A stretch of DNA of 64,000 bases from Xylaria sp. FL1777 (taxonomy: Eukaryota > Ascomycota > Sordariomycetes > Xylariales > Xylariaceae): assembly GCA_022578965.1 (NCBI GenBank), contig MU400536.1, positions 186,001 to 250,000 on the forward strand. The letters are read 5' to 3'. The notes below the pieces were generated by a model. The model searched no databases. It was not told the origin of the DNA and saw only the letters and a program-made list of their open reading frames with translations. This document shows, in pieces, positions 10,989 to 22,117 of the stretch. Within the stretch, counting starts at the first letter, position 1. Every line of letters starts with the position of its first letter. The position numbers were made by a program, and so were the translations under genes.

Positions 10989-12377
10989 TCAGTGCTCTTC
11001 GGGCACAACGACTCCCCACGGGTGCTCCTCTCTGCCATACTTGATGTCTACCAGCCAGTTCTTGAGACGTAAAGTAATGGGAGCACCTTCACCGCCCTTG
11101 CCTGCAGGGATCTGGATGTCACGACCGCGGTGGTGGATAAGAGAAATAGCACAAACAAAGAACTGTGGGGTTGATATCAGCTTTGTGTTTCGGTCGGAAA
11201 ACCAGGCGATGGTGTACAGAAAGCAGATAATTGTGAAACAGAATGAACAAGGGGATGACGTGAAACTTACCGCTGTGCCGGAAGCGAATGACTCGATCAA
11301 CCGACCCTCGGTGCTCGCCTCTATAACCTCGTCGATGGTGTATTTACGCTCGACAATCTCGACCTCATCAGCGAGGCGCTCCTTCGCAAGAGCCAGTACA
11401 CTACGTCGAGTGACACCGGCAAGAATCAGACGATCATCCAGGGGCGCCGTGACGATCTGCGTCTTGCCCTCGCGGGTCTTCCAGACGACGAAGAAATTGC
11501 TGGCGCCCGCCTCGGTACACTCGCCGCTATTACCATAAAGCCACAAGATCTGGTGGAAGCCTCTTGCGCGAGCCTCTTGAGTTGCTAACAAAGAGGGGCC
11601 ATAGTTTGCACCGACTTTAGCGTATCCGAAGCCACCGGCCCAAGCGCGGACCATATCGTCCGGTGAAGTATGGAGTTTCATACCGCCAGGAGGCGAGTCC
11701 ATTACAGGCATGTAGCTGATGATAATATACAGCATGGCTTCCGAAGGAGTCTGGACGCCAAGCGCTGATTGCGTGCCAATCATTGTTGGACGCACATAGA
11801 GGAAGTTGCCGGGGCGGTCGCGGGCTAGCCACTTGGGGCCGTCCACGGACATTAGAGCAAGGATCAGCTTCTCGAGTTCCTTTGGCGGGAAGGACGGCAA
11901 ACTGATGCGGATGGACGACATCAACATGCGTTCACAGTTGCAATCGGGACGGAAAAGCCGTAGCTTGCCGTCGTAGCCACGATACACCTTCAAGCCTTCG
12001 AAGCACTCTGTCGCATAGTGGAGCACTGAGGCCGTTGGCATCAAACTTAAGGGTCCGTAGGGCTTTAGCTCCGGCACGGCCCATCCATTCTTCGCTGACC
12101 ACTTGGCTGTGATCATGTGGTCGGTGCAAATGCTATTGCCATTATCTGACGTGACGCCCAAAGCAGGGGGGTCACGGGGGTTCTGTGTGAATGTGTACGT
12201 GAGTTTCGAGGCATCGAGCTCCTGGACATTTGGTTGTGAGACGCCATTGCTCGCGGCACCAGTCGTGTTACTATTGGAAGGATCGTTCTCGGCCATTCGA
12301 TGCTCGACGGCAGAAGAAGTCAGATCCAGATCTTGTTCGCCGCTGTGGCCATTTTGCCGGGTTGCTGAAGGGGACAT
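10989..12377 (-). CDS. Branched-chain amino acid aminotransferase, probably cytosolic form
   Basis: PLP-dependent fold-IV transaminase interconverting leucine, isoleucine and valine with their 2-oxo acids using 2-oxoglutarate/glutamate. Model: exon 1 12377-11271, exon 2 11162-10989, 426 residues. Conserved blocks in order: CTDHMITAKW (about 84-93), HYATECFEGLKVYRG (120-134), LFRPDCNCERM (141-151), FLYVRPTMIGTQ (192-203), the PLP lysine K254 in YAKVGANYGPSLL, and CTEAGASNFFVVW (287-299). The N-terminus is acidic and Ser/Asn-rich and lacks a mitochondrial presequence, so a cytosolic (Bat2-like) location is likely. A second ATG at residue 28 is an alternative start. The 108-nt intron has GTAAGT and CACAG ends but contains no in-frame stop. 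The family includes paralogues tied to secondary metabolism; no such cluster is visible here. Confidence 0.93.
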   Translation of the reverse strand: MSPSATRQNGHSGEQDLDLTSSAVEHRMAENDPSNSNTTGAASNGVSQPNVQELDASKLTYTFTQNPRDPPALGVTSDNGNSICTDHMITAKWSAKNGWAVPELKPYGPLSLMPTASVLHYATECFEGLKVYRGYDGKLRLFRPDCNCERMLMSSIRISLPSFPPKELEKLILALMSVDGPKWLARDRPGNFLYVRPTMIGTQSALGVQTPSEAMLYIIISYMPVMDSPPGGMKLHTSPDDMVRAWAGGFGYAKVGANYGPSLLATQEARARGFHQILWLYGNSGECTEAGASNFFVVWKTREGKTQIVTAPLDDRLILAGVTRRSVLALAKERLADEVEIVERKYTIDEVIEASTEGRLIESFASGTAVSFTSSPCSFCFTIICFLYTIAWFSDRNTKLISTPQFFVCAISLIHHRGRDIQIPAGKGGEGAPITLRLKNWLVDIKYGREEHPWGVVVPEEH

Positions 12378-14958
12378 GATGTAATGTCGATAACAGGACG
12401 CCTTAATGCAGGAAAGACGACCGTGTAGATAAGCTAGGTAAAGTGAAGTTAAAAAACTATTGGCTACGGCAGTTCGGTCCTAGTTAGGTGGTAAAGACGA
12501 GAGACCTTATTTTAGAGTTGTCGTCAAAGGTTTGGAGGGGAACAACAAGAGATTTGTGCAGTGAACAGGATGAAGGAAGGATATATGTGAGTCTAGTAGC
12601 CTGGACGATAGACCTGATTGTGGATCAGATAGCAGGCCGCGAATGCATGACTCGTGGGCCAATGGGAGGGCAACCGAACTCTGTTGGGAGTCCGGACAGT
12701 CATAGAAAGGGCGCCAGACCAGGGAACAACGCCCTTTTCGATCAGCTTAAATATGGGGGGCAACCGCGACAAAGGAATTAATCTGCCGTCTACCGTGGAA
12801 GAAAGCCCGCTCCCACGCTTTTGACCAGCTTGGGGCACCGGGTCTTGGCCGAGCACGGGCACGGGCATGACGCAACTTGGCATCCTGCGATCTCGCTACG
12901 GGTTTCGACATGGAAGAAGCAGTCTGCCAACCCGTGAGCGCTGGATGACTCCCACGCTCAGGCCGATCTCATCTCGACCGACCGTCCATCGGAGATGCAT
13001 GCTGCGCACATACCTCAATGCGGCATCTTGTAGACGACTAGCGCCATGCAACCCGGTATCAAGGTTACCAAGGCTGTAGCTAGATATCACTGCACAAGGG
13101 CCAGTTACCTATTGCGGAAAGTATAGGAGGGCTACGACAGTCCCTCCGTTCGGCTGACGGCGGCGGCTCAAAGTCATGTGAATGGAGAGTGGAGTGTCAA
13201 GAGCGAATTCTTCTATTTGTTTAGTCAACCCGCCGCGCGCGAGCTTGGCCGTCGGCCTCTCTTAGTGGACGATACCACGGAAGGCTTACGTCCCATGGTC
13301 ACCCTCACCATCTCCGGCAGCTTTGCTTCGGCTGTAAGTATGCATCAGAAAAACTACTATTCTCGGCCTCTACTTTACGGCTCTGACCATCGGTCACCTG
13401 AGAAAAACCATTTGTTGCAAGGCTGTTTTTCCAGTGGAAAATTGGCCCTCAATTGAGCTTTGGGGTGTTGGCGATTCCAAATGACCTTGTTGCTAACACA
13501 ACGTTTGTGAGGCTCAATGGAGAAGATGGAGGTGCCGAAGCTGATGGGGAGTGTGGAATCGGACCGCATCGGCGGTTCTAAATAAAAAAAAAGTTGTCTT
13601 TAGATAGTAGAAGATGGACCGTGCATTGCCGAACATTGCCCTGTATAACCGCTTACAACCACAGATGTGCGACCCCAGCCCCCAAGGCAGTAATCTCCTT
13701 ATCGCACCGGCGTACTAACAGCCTCCGGGGTAGGTACATTGTACATAGGTACTTAAGTGTTTGTTCATACCTCTCATTTCTATTGGTACCTAGGTAGGTA
13801 CAATATTCAAAACCAGGTAAGACATGATAATTAACCCTGACAACTAACACGCAACCTTGAAAGTCTTCATACTGTTGGAAAGAGGCGCTGTTCGTCGCAG
13901 AACCTCTTCCTAAGATAATTCAATCGTTTCCTCAATTAGGCCTTGTATAATGCTTAGCTCCATGACTTATCCAACTTGAGGCATTAGACCTGTTGAAAGG
14001 ACAGTATATGTTATGTTTTGAAAACAAGCAACTCGAGATGAGATAAGTATGACCTTTTGCTCAGAGACTCAGTTGGTCCGGGGAGTATACACTCAAAAGT
14101 ACATTAAAATCTGCTCCCAGCAATACATAGACAAGAAATCAGAGAATTGGTGACGGTACCCAAGTACCCGGGAGAAGTTTGGATGCAGCAATCCATACCA
14201 TTCTTGTTACGACCAATCACAGTATTGATAACCATACACAGCAGCGTGCAATCATATACTCGTACGTAGTACTTGATAGGATTATACTCGGCCCAGCATG
14301 CAAGTCATTCTGCTCCGGAAGTAGGAGGCTTTCTCTTCGTGCGACTCGTCGACAAGGTCCTCTCCACCTCCTCCAATTGTTGTTGCCCTACACTACCAGT
14401 ATCTTGGTAGGCAGGCTACCCAGGCGTTAGTATAAAACCTCAAACTGATTGAACAGGGTGGACGTTTGCCTGGAGCACTGTATAAAATTCTCGGCCTTCG
14501 TAGATGGATAGCTCATATCTAGGTATACGAAATAAAGAAAGAATCCCAGTGTGTTGTAGTCTACGCAGTGGATGTCCCCAGCTAAGTACTACCTAGGTAG
14601 CTGGTCCGTACAGGTAGTTAATTAATGGGTGTGTACTTCAGAAGGGAGCACAGTTGTATTAACAAGTACTTTAATTCTCGCGTCGGCCGAACGAGAAACC
14701 TCGCACCAGCAATCTGTGGGTAAACAAACCACCGTATTCAATTTCTTTGTCCTCTCCGATCCCCTAGCCCCTGGGACTTGGCAGGCTGGTTTCACGTATC
14801 ACGTTCTCAGCAAGATCATATATTCGCCTGGAGCGATTAGGAGCCTCGCTGCCAGTTGTCACGAGAAACTACTTTCCTCCCTCAAATTACTTCCCCACGA
14901 AAAGATCCCACGAAAGTCTCCCAGTCTGATACCTAACAGGATCCTTACAAACAGCGCC
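12378..14958. other. Intergenic region between two divergently transcribed genes
   Basis: This 2.6-kb stretch separates the aminotransferase (-) from the membrane-protein gene (+). Short frames exist (for example 13178-13456) but are not protein-like. CCTAGG-type palindromes lie at about 13785-13800 and 14588-14600. I found no Leu3-type CCGG-N4-CCGG site immediately upstream of the aminotransferase. Confidence 0.5.
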
Positions 14959-16275
14959 ATGTCCGAAATCAATCTAAGCATATCCAACGGATCCTGCTGG
15001 GCCAACGTCAACGTTGCCTTGGAAGATGCGTACATTCCATGTGGAAACGCGGCTGATGGCAACAGCTACGCCTGCTGCCACTATAGCGACAATTGTCTAT
15101 CTAGCAACGCTTGTTATCATGCAAAATGTGAGTCGTTTACATATACGCTTCGTGCTCGAGCCTTCTGCAATCGGCTCATGTAGGTTCTGCAGTCGGCATC
15201 ACATATCTAGCAGGTTGCACCAGCCAAGACTTCAGTGGCCCTGCTTGCCAGAATAAAGGGAATTTTTTCGATCAATCCTGGTGAGTATGAACACTTCTCC
15301 TCGTTGAAGTCTCATCGTGTCTAGTCGAAACTGAGAAGAAAATCGGCTTGGAGCGATAGAAAACCGTTCGCTTGGTGTTCAATCTGTTTCTAATATCAGG
15401 ACAGGGTAGGTCTTGCACGCTGTGACCCTGACCAAAGTTCATGGGCAGGATGTCGGGAGAAGGAGGGTATAGTTGGGTCGGATCCGCCAGAAAACTGCAA
15501 ATGCGAGGCAGACACCATCCTTTTCCAAGATAAGCCTATCCTCGACAATATCGCAAGCCTGCCCCCGGATTTGGGTGGCGTCATATCATGGTTCCCCGGC
15601 CGTGAACCAACTACAAGCATACATACGGAGACACCAACATCCACATCAACTCAGCCGACACATTCCGTCACTGTTTCTTCCACGAGCAGCAACAGCCAAG
15701 CCGAGTCAAGTTCACCTACGCCGACACCATCAACGGCCGCTCCACCCGCTGCCGGGATTTCCGCAGGCGAAAAAGCGGGCGTTGGAATCGGCAGTGCTGT
15801 TGGAGGCCTCGCCATTATCTGTCTTATCATAGTCGTGATTCTCTACAAGCGCAAGACAAAGAAGAGAAATACCGCAAGCTTGCAGCCCTTCCTACCAACA
15901 ATCGAACACGACCCTGCGCAGCCTGAACCTTCTATGCCCAATTTCTCAGCACTCAGTGGTTTCAAGGCAGAATTGCCAGCAGATCAACCTCCAAGCGCAA
16001 GCATAGTGTCCTCTTCGATTCCTAACTCTCCCAGCCCCGCCCACTCACCAGCCCAGTCGATGTCTTCGCACCAATGCCAGCTGTATCGTCCAGGAACTTA
16101 CGGAAATGACCAAAATTCAGACGTCTCCCAACTTTCCAGTAGGACCCAAGGATATTCCGAGAGCCTTGTGAGTGCGCTTACCCCCCAAGTCCCAGGGGAG
16201 TCACGAGCCAGTGCTACGGGGCGTGGTCATCCCTGGTTTGGTCAGCCTGATACTATCCATGAATTACAAGGATAA
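14959..16275 (+). CDS. Cysteine-rich fungal membrane protein with Ser/Thr-rich stalk and single transmembrane helix
   Basis: It belongs to a widespread type of filamentous-ascomycete proteins of unknown function. Model: exon 1 14959-15127, exon 2 15184-15280, exon 3 15405-16275, 378 residues; the joins complete HAKCSAVGITYLAGC and FFDQSWVGLARCDP. Residues about 12-145 form a cysteine-rich domain with YIPCGNAADGNSYACC, DNCLSSNACY and NCKCEADT. A Ser/Thr/Pro-rich stalk follows (about 165-205), then a glycine-rich helix (GVGIGSAVGGLAIICLIIVV) with an immediate basic stop-transfer KRKTKKR. The remaining roughly 140 residues are a disordered Ser/Pro-rich tail, presumably cytosolic. The layout resembles cell-surface sensors of the Mid2/Wsc kind, but the cysteine domain differs and I see no clear signal peptide. 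Function is not assigned. Confidence 0.8.
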
Positions 16276-17937
16276 AATGACAACGGGCATTATGGCAACG
16301 GGCCACAGAGTCCACTACTTCTGTGGGTTGCCAAAACGCGAAACTTTAGAGATGATATGGGATACGAACGACCAAATTGCAAGGTGAATAGGAGCATATT
16401 AACGTACTATGAAGAATACTGGACATTGGGAAATGCAGTGGCTCAAAGAATAGCATAGTTCCTTTGCCAATGCAGAGGTAGGTAACCTTGTTGCCATCAC
16501 TTTCACTGTACAAGTAAACTAGTAAACAATCGAAGGGCCGCGTCAGATCAATATATATACTTACAATTACACACACCAGTCACCCTGATTACTAGGGAAA
16601 CTTGCGATATCGCCTCAGAGATCGCGATATATGGTTCTAGGGGAATATTAGTTTTACTAAACCCTCGACTCTACATGAATAATAACTTGACGCTCGTTAT
16701 CTTTCTAGTTTCAACAATATGGAAGCTACAGGAAGATATACGAGGAGCTTAGAACTACAATTTGATATGCGATTGTGATCCCGCATCTCAATATTTCTGA
16801 GACGTCGTCAACGTTCCAGGGTAAGGACCTGAAGTGGAAATTCGTGCCAATTACTCGTATCAAAGCTCACCTCTAATATGTATACAATCTCTTCTACTTG
16901 GTTTTGTGTGTAATTTCTAGTGCCAAGCTAAGTTCCGTAAGGCCTGGAAATGTCGCTCGGAAGAAGAAAGAGGATCATGGCAGGACACACACAAGTACAC
17001 TGGAGGTTCATTAGGAGTATTCTACGGCAACATTGAACTACCTAGTCAGAGACAGACTAGATACTACTTAGGTGCTCGTGAAGGGTACCCAACCACCCCT
17101 AAACAAGACCTTATCCCTGATTAATGTGCCCATTGTTTTATATCATCGTTAGATAAATGCCTCCTGTTTCCATTATTCCAGGTTTTGGCTATTGATATCA
17201 CTTAGCAGCTGAACAAGTGAAAATAACGCCAAAAAGCCATGAAGTCCGCCGCAAGAAACCCCGAGTTTGTCCCTCAACTGTGTTTGTAGGCAGGATGCAT
17301 AGACACTAATACTAGGAAGAACCGTTCCCCCGCAATTCCAAAGGCAGATCAAGTGAATGTTCTATCATAGCTCGCTTACCAGGTGTATTTGGTAAGTCCC
17401 AGCATAATTCTGCTAGAATTCGATTGAGGCCCTTGACTGGGTCAGGTTTTAACTCTTTGTTGTTTTATAATATCATTAAGATTCTGCCGCCTAGGTAACC
17501 AATTCTTCGAGTCAAAATATCTCATATATCTATAATATCACAAGTTTTCGGCCGATTTAGACCTATTGCTAGACTTACCATTAGTTTCCTAATAGAATAG
17601 AGTATTATTGAATAGTTTACTTGTCTTGCATTAGTAAATTCTATGCTCTAAAAGTAGTGTTGAGGGTAATGTTCCGTCGATATTTGCAATGTTAGTAGAA
17701 TAGTGTGGCAAGAGTACTGTCCCTCCATCTTCTCGCGATGAAAGTATTGCAATCGTAGGGTCACAGGCAAATTTCGACTGCCTTGAGGAATACATAGATA
17801 CTTTGTCTAGCTTTGAACTGCAACTTCCACCACCTCAGCTATCTCCCATCCCTCCCATCCCTCTCATCAATCCCACCACCCCCATCACCCTATCCAACTG
17901 GACGCTCAATACATGTCCTCCATCACTGTACTCTAAG
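16276..17937. other. Intergenic region, AT-rich, no gene recognised
   Basis: This 1.7-kb stretch is downstream of the membrane-protein gene and upstream of the BTB gene. No frame longer than about 75 codons looks real. The last 170 bp before 17938 is C/T-rich, typical of a fungal promoter or leader. Confidence 0.5.
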
Positions 17938-19124
17938 ATGGCGAGCATATATGAGGACCTTCGAGATCTGTTCTTCGATCCTCGCTACTCCGACCTTGAA
18001 ATCATCTGCCAATATGGCGGACGGTTCAAAGTCCATCGCGTTGTGATTGCCCTCAACTCCCCCATCCTCAACTCAATGGTCACCGAGAGCCTCAATAATG
18101 ATGTATGACTTTTACTTTCTCTCATTCCTTTATTTATTTGCAGACGAAGCATGAAAACTAATATGTGCCTCACGTTGTAGGGTCGCATTGTCTCCAAGAT
18201 TGAGCTGCCTGACATTGACTTCAGCACTCTCTATAGTAAGCTGCCCTCCAAGTCATTCCGTTTTTGTTTCAGCAACTTCTGGAGGATAAGATTGCCTTTA
18301 GAACTAGAAAAACATGCCCTGGAATGTCCCGAAATACCCACCAAGACCGTGCACAATAGCAATCACTGATGCCGAATGCAGTGGTGTTGCAGTTCCTATA
18401 CGGTGGTAATTACAACGATTACGAAACGATTGGGAGCTTCCATGCCCCTAGCTACGTCGTTTTCATGACACCCGAAGAAATCGATGCTAACCTCGAAACC
18501 TTGCCCTGCGTTCACATGGACTCAGCCAGCGAAAGTAATGCTGTTGACGACTACGACGATGATGGACAGGAACCGGATAGTCCAGGTAGCGAGGAAGATG
18601 AAGAGGATGGAGAAGACGAGGATTCCTCTGATGGGGATACACATAGCGAAGACAGCCAGCAACTTGGTGAGGACGATGTGGATATAGACGATCAAAGGAC
18701 TCGCACTTTCCAGGGCCACAATCTTTTCGACTCCCTCCGGGTCTACTGTGTGGCGTCACGGTTTAATCTCTTGCCACTCAAGCTCCTTGCTCGTGACCGG
18801 TTTTATCGCACCGCTGAAAAAGTGTTGATGTTCTCGTCCGGCATCGGCAACGAAGAGGAAGCGAGATGGTGGACTCACGATGATCAGCGCATCTATCGAG
18901 CTAAGCTGGCCGAGGCTGTGTTCGAGGACTTCCCTCGAGTAGTACGAGAGCTATACAGAACTATACCCGAGTCTGACACGGCGATGCGCGCGATTCCCCC
19001 GATGCTGATCGCAGCAGGATACAACAGCGATGAGTTCCGTGATCATATGAAGCCGCTGCTCGAGGAGTATCCGGACCTCGCACTTGCGGTCATGGAATGC
19101 ATGCGAACGCCAAATTCGGAATAA
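17938..19124 (+). CDS. BTB/POZ domain protein with acidic insert
   Basis: BTB domains mediate dimerisation and often recruit Cullin-3 ubiquitin ligase; in filamentous fungi this lineage is large and mostly uncharacterised. Model: exon 1 17938-18102, exon 2 18181-18235, exon 3 18382-19124, 320 residues. The joined N-terminus reads as a BTB domain: YSDLEIICQYGGRFKVHRVV, then NSPILNSMVTESLNND|GRI, IELPDIDFSTLY|KMVLQF and LYGGNYNDYE (about residues 15-90). An Asp/Glu-rich tract (about 127-175) follows, then a helical segment, FDSLRVYCVASRFNLLPLKL, where such proteins carry a BACK-like region. The third exon contains an ATG of its own at 18369 but the BTB fold needs all three exons. Substrate or partner is unknown. 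Confidence 0.87.
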
Positions 19125-21829
19125 TGAACGAACGGAATACGGAGCCACTGTTCGGCCGAACCAGCATTTGCGAATTGTTATAACTCGTCGATGACATCAA
19201 AAGCGTACCTAGGACTACCTGGGTAATCGAGCAGAGTTGTTAAGGACAGTGTCAATATCGTGGCAGCGCATATTAGTTTCTGCCTTCACGACGCAATGAT
19301 CACTTTGCTACATAAGCTTGCTACTTATAGCTCATAGTGTATACTAGGTCACTACTAGGGTCGGATAGATCTTACCGTTCCGCTATGTAGACACACGGTT
19401 CATCTGGCCGTCCGAGACATCTTTGAGTCCTGTAAGAGAGGGGGTTGGAGGGGTTCAGGAGGATCAGACATGACGACCCCTTCCACTACAACCACTTCTT
19501 GGGCACGTGGTAAAACGAGACATTCGCCCTGCCACATTGAAATGGAATGCAAACTTTACTAATACATACACTATTTGATCATCAAGCCATCGATTAATGG
19601 ATAGCACCTCATGTGGCATCACTCTCTGGTCGAGGTGGTAGTACACCAAGAAGAAACCTATGTGAGATATGATGGTTAGAGGTTTACGAAGAAGTGAACA
19701 GCCTGTCCGGTGATGCTCCAAATACTCAGCATAAGTGGAAATTAATCCCGTAACGGCAAAATATCAGAAGAAGTGTCTAGCCAATTCGGGGCAACTAGAA
19801 CTTATTCGGGGGTGGAGCAAAGCCCTGAAGCGAGATAGGCCATGACAGAGCCATGAGAAATTTCAAAAGATCGCATGAAACGTGGAATGAAATCCTAATA
19901 CTATTTGATTGGATTAAGATTATCTATTTTTATTGTGTTTACTTCGGATCATGCAGCCGCCTCCCCCCTGTGTTGATCACTGCAAGTGCAACGGTTTATC
20001 GGCTATCAGTGCTTGAGTATGTATGCGTAAGTACTTATAAGTTAAGAGAACACGGACTCGATACTTCGGCATGTGGAACCGATGATATGGTCGAAGAAGA
20101 ATGCGAGAGGGGAAAACTGAATTTTACTATGAGGGGAAAGGGCAAGCTATTAACTAGCGAGGTGAGGTTTTCATATATGGTGAGGTACCAATAAGGCATT
20201 CAGGTCTGGTATAGATAGGGCAGACCTTGATCAACCCTTTTTTGTGATTCAGATTTCTCAATATTTACTACACGGTGTAGTGACGCGTGGGTAAACTGTC
20301 TTGATGGAGACTTCAACGTGTCCAATACAGTACCAAACTTGGGTGCCCACCCACATGTACCCAGGTAGGGCAATAAGCTGTTAGTGCAGCACCAATCGGT
20401 GGCGACAACGAAAATCCTGGACCCGACGGTAGGTGCCGGATTAGAGGTAAGAAGATGTTTGTACAGGGAGTGTGTAGGTAAAAGAGGTAGTGTAGATTGA
20501 TAAGAGCAATATAGTTAACGGAATGATACAACAATAAACAGATTGTTTTGGGTAAAAATAGGCATACGCAGTAGGCTTTTATAGCACACTATATTTATAT
20601 AGGACTGATTCTATTCACCTTATACCTAGGTAGTATACCGGTACACTGCATAGAATGCATGCGTGCATCATACATGTAGGTTAGGTAGGTATTGTATGCC
20701 ATTTTGTGGCCACAAACCAGAGAGGTTGGTAAAAAAAGAGAAAAAAACATACACTATGACAGACGAACCAAGAGCCATGAAGGAGGCTCCTCGTGCCATC
20801 TCATAGGTAGCAAAGAAATCCGAGGCCATAGATCCCTCTGAAGAGGGCGCCTACTACGTATCAGTGCTGGCGTCACAGGGGCTTGCTCGCACTAGCGCAG
20901 CCACCAAGATGGCCTGCCCCACTAAAACCAGGGCGGCAGGCGGGCCAAGGGTTACCTATCTCGTGAGGAGTGTCCCCACCAGCCAACCCGCAAAACGCGT
21001 CAGGCTGTGCTGTAGCGCCTGGATAAGTAAACAAACGCGCTTTCCATGGTCCACTCGGGCTCCGTATGTCACTCCCAGCCTACAGTACACGCGGAGTAGG
21101 CGCGAACCCCATGGACTCTCATATGCAGCCAGTGCACGGCGGCGGCTCCATCCACCACCGTCGTGTACCGCCCCCTTGACCGCTACTTACGACCACTGCC
21201 GCCTGCTGTAAGTGCCTGAAGGTAGGCAGCTAGACGTGCACCTGCGCACACATCTCCTCCCCCTTTCTCTTCCCACCCGAGAAAGCGTGTGTAATAATAC
21301 TACCCCAAGAAATTATTGCCTACCTTAACTTCCCTCCCGGAAACCACCACCTCCACCACTGTCACCACCAACACCACCTAATCTGCATCGTCGACGATAG
21401 TCTATCTTTGTGTGCGCTGGCTGCCCGAAGAGCGTGTAGGGTGTTGTTGGGAGAGGTTCATACCACCTTTGCGCCACACTTCCTTCGTTCCTGATCGCCC
21501 AACTAGGCCGCCTAAACTGACATCACACGTCAGGATCGGATCAGCTACGTGCGTGGCAACTGATTTGTCTCGCGTGTAGTGTGTGTGTGTCTCTCTCTCT
21601 GTATCTCTGTACTGGCTTATTCACACAGCGCCTTACGCAGTACATGTAGGCTCTGGCTGCGCACTCCCGGTCGCCCTTCTTTTACCGTCCGTCCATCCCT
21701 TCACCTGTTGGAGCCGAAACAGTCATAAGGGAAGCGACTCGCCCTGCGACGACAACCACAGTCCCACAGTCTCTTCTACTTCACATACCTACCATTACCC
21801 AGCGATTTGTTCGTTCTGAGACACAAACC
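19125..21829. other. Intergenic region upstream of wee1
   Basis: No gene is recognised in 19125-20850. CCTAGG-type palindromes lie around 20625-20700. From about 21160 the strand becomes C/T- and CACC-rich, including a GT/CT microsatellite near 21576-21602; this pyrimidine-rich part is probably the wee1 core promoter and start of its leader. Confidence 0.5.
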
Positions 21830-22005
21830 ATGAGCAGTCTTAGTCGCCATCGTTGAAGAAATACTCTTGCCCTTGCATCATTGGCATTCCAAATGTCTTC
21901 GCTCGATTAATTAATCTGCTCTCACATTTCTCGCATCGATCAATACCTGCGTCACTGTCTTTCGCCCCTATGCGATTGTTTGACCACTGCTGGCGCGTTA
22001 TCTAA
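21830..22005 (+). promoter_or_regulatory. Three short upstream ORFs in the presumed wee1 leader
   Basis: Three ATG-initiated frames precede the main wee1 ATG at 22118: 21830-21856 (8 codons plus stop, in the context ACAAACCATGA), 21893-21910 (5 codons plus stop) and 21970-22005 (11 codons plus stop). All terminate before 22118. They matter only if transcription starts upstream of 21830 and no leader intron removes them, which I cannot tell. Confidence 0.5.
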
Positions 22006-22117
22006 ATCTGCGACGCCACCACGACCCGGCCCGCACACCCACTGTAGTCTCGTGTGTGTATTCGATCCGAGCATTGTTTGCCGCACGCCGCGCCGCTATA
22101 TCACAAAACAGCTCAAC

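Noticed and set aside
21980..22117. 46-codon in-frame extension of wee1 upstream of 22118
   Set aside because: The frame opens with TTG and has no ATG before 22118; it also overlaps a short uORF.
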